A stretch of DNA of 6,213 nucleotides from Alphaproteobacteria bacterium. GTDB taxonomy: Bacteria > Pseudomonadota > Alphaproteobacteria > Sphingomonadales > Rhodothalassiaceae. Location of the stretch: NCBI GenBank assembly GCA_003694205.1, contig RFKS01000280.1, positions 1 to 6,213 on the forward strand. Direction: 5' to 3'. Below the pieces are notes generated by a model. It made no database searches, had not been told where the DNA came from, and saw nothing but the letters and a program-made list of their open reading frames with translations. The position numbers and the translations under genes are program-made. Shown here piece after piece: positions 5,179-6,213 of the stretch (position 1 is its first letter; the number at the start of each line of letters is the position of its first letter).

Positions 5179-6213
5179 AGCCCCACTGCTCGAAATAGGG
5201 ACGCCAACGCGCAACGAGCTTGTGCGTCGCCTCGTCGGCGCGCGCATATCTGTTCTTGCGATAGTCGCGCACGCTGTCGAGATAGGCGGCGAAGGCCGGG
5301 CGCGCGTCCTCGAAGCCGGAAAGATCAAGTTGCCGATAGATCTGCGCGATGACCCCGAGCGGATCGGCTTGCAGATCGTCGAAGCGCAATTCGATGAAGC
5401 GCCCGGGCGGCAGGTCGGCGGTCTCCGCGCGTAGCCGCTCCATCATCCGCTCATAGGTCGAGAGAATGACCTCGTCGATATCGACGCCGTCCGCGTCCTG
5501 CAGCGCGAAGGCGTCAAACAGAGACCGGTAGAAATTGCGCATCGAGAGAAACACCTTCACCGGGTTGCGGTGAATGTGGATGAATTTCGCATCCGGCCAC
5601 ATGCGGCGCAGCATCGCCGGTCGCGCCGTATAGACCGGATTCTTGATCAGGAGCCGCCGTCCGGGCTGCGCCAGCAACAGCTTGTCGTAAAAATAGCGCA
5701 GCTTCTCTTCCCACGCCGCCCGCCCGGCATCATCAACGCCGTCGAAGAAGATCCCGCGCGCGAAATAGTCGTGGAAGCGTTCGGGGAAATAGAGCGCATG
5801 ATAGAAGGACAGCGGCGTCATGTTGGCGAGCGCGATCTCGTCCTCCTGCGGCGAAGTGGCCTCGACGGCGACACGATCGATATAGCGGTGTGCCGGCAGC
5901 TTCCTGCGCAAAAGCGGCTCGAGCGCGCGGCCGAGGAGGAGGAAATCCCAGGGCAGCGCGGTGGCATAGGGCGAGACATAGGCGAAGTGATCGGCGCGGC
6001 TGAGGATATTGTAGAGATGTGTCGTGCCGCTGCGCCAGTGCCCGAGGATGAAGACCGGCGCCGGCGCGTTACGCACCGTCTTCCGGCGGGCCGCGACAAA
6101 GGCGCGCTCGAGGAGGGAGAAGGGCAAACGCCCGAGCGCGGCTGCAAAGGCGCCGGCGAGCACGTGCCGGCGATCGCGGCGCACGCCGCCGGCGGCGCGC
6201 CAGATGCGCCACA
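5162..6213 (-). CDS. Sulfotransferase family protein (5' end probably outside window)
   Basis: Predicted to transfer a sulfate group from PAPS to a hydroxyl acceptor. Counting residues from the GTG at 6184, the 5'-phosphosulfate loop is GHWRSGTTHL (48-57) and the 3'-phosphate site is HIHRNPVKVFLSM (203-215), with R206 and S214 as the likely phosphate contacts. SPQEDEIAL (111-119), LLIKNPVYTAR (178-188), FIELRFDDL (263-271) and the end YRKNRYA...YFEQWGYDLPV match the Sulfotransfer_3-type bacterial family, where similar ends occur. The frame stays open from 6184 to the window edge (reading WRIWRAAGG just before the GTG), and no Shine-Dalgarno precedes that GTG. The real start is therefore probably beyond 6213, and at least 340 residues are present. 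The N-terminal part is basic and hydrophobic and may bind membranes, though no clear transmembrane helix is seen. It is the first visible gene of the overlapping operon. Acceptor unknown. Confidence 0.86.
   Translation of the reverse strand, partial: WRIWRAAGGVRRDRRHVLAGAFAAALGRLPFSLLERAFVAARRKTVRNAPAPVFILGHWRSGTTHLYNILSRADHFAYVSPYATALPWDFLLLGRALEPLLRRKLPAHRYIDRVAVEATSPQEDEIALANMTPLSFYHALYFPERFHDYFARGIFFDGVDDAGRAAWEEKLRYFYDKLLLAQPGRRLLIKNPVYTARPAMLRRMWPDAKFIHIHRNPVKVFLSMRNFYRSLFDAFALQDADGVDIDEVILSTYERMMERLRAETADLPPGRFIELRFDDLQADPLGVIAQIYRQLDLSGFEDARPAFAAYLDSVRDYRKNRYARADEATHKLVARWRPYFEQWGYDLPV

Noticed and set aside
4054..5352. 432-codon open frame on the plus strand opposite the paraoxonase-like gene
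   Set aside because: It mirrors the minus-strand gene, which has a full set of calcium-ligand motifs. Its own translation shows low-complexity Arg/Gly/Ala sequence and no recognisable domain.

Overview
The window is GC-rich chromosomal-type DNA (roughly two thirds G+C by eye). Codon third positions are strongly G/C-biased, and the proteins look most like those of Alphaproteobacteria. This placement is an inference from protein style and base composition; no rRNA or tRNA gene is present to anchor it. I see no mobile element, CRISPR array or phage gene.

Left part, plus strand. The window opens inside the 3' end of a PIG3-type NAD(P)H:quinone oxidoreductase (to 362). A near-perfect 30-bp dyad follows (385-414). 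It could act as a transcription-ending hairpin, or as an operator, because an FNR/FixK-like box sits at its centre. Next come a small conserved-looking unknown gene (483-698), a 214-bp non-coding gap, and a 378-residue GNAT-type acyltransferase-like protein (913-2049).

Right part, minus strand. Reading leftward from the right edge, the genes are: a PAPS-dependent-type sulfotransferase (5' end probably outside the window), a paraoxonase/arylesterase-like predicted lipoprotein, and an extended short-chain dehydrogenase/epimerase resembling HpnA or 3-beta-HSD-type enzymes. After a 90-bp gap comes a ten-helix EamA/DMT transporter. The first three genes overlap (17 bp, then a 4-bp ATGA) and are almost certainly one translationally coupled operon. 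The transporter may be its last gene. It converges on the acyltransferase gene, and the two coding ends overlap tail to tail by 38 bp.

How the genes may work together (inference). A sulfotransferase, an SDR and an exported Ca-dependent esterase/lactonase-like protein in one overlapping operon look like tailoring enzymes for a hydroxylated small molecule or lipid, with the EamA protein as a possible carrier. No substrate can be read from the sequence. The most unusual points are this gene combination, the apparent loss of the second histidine of the paraoxonase catalytic dyad, and the symmetric element at 385-414.
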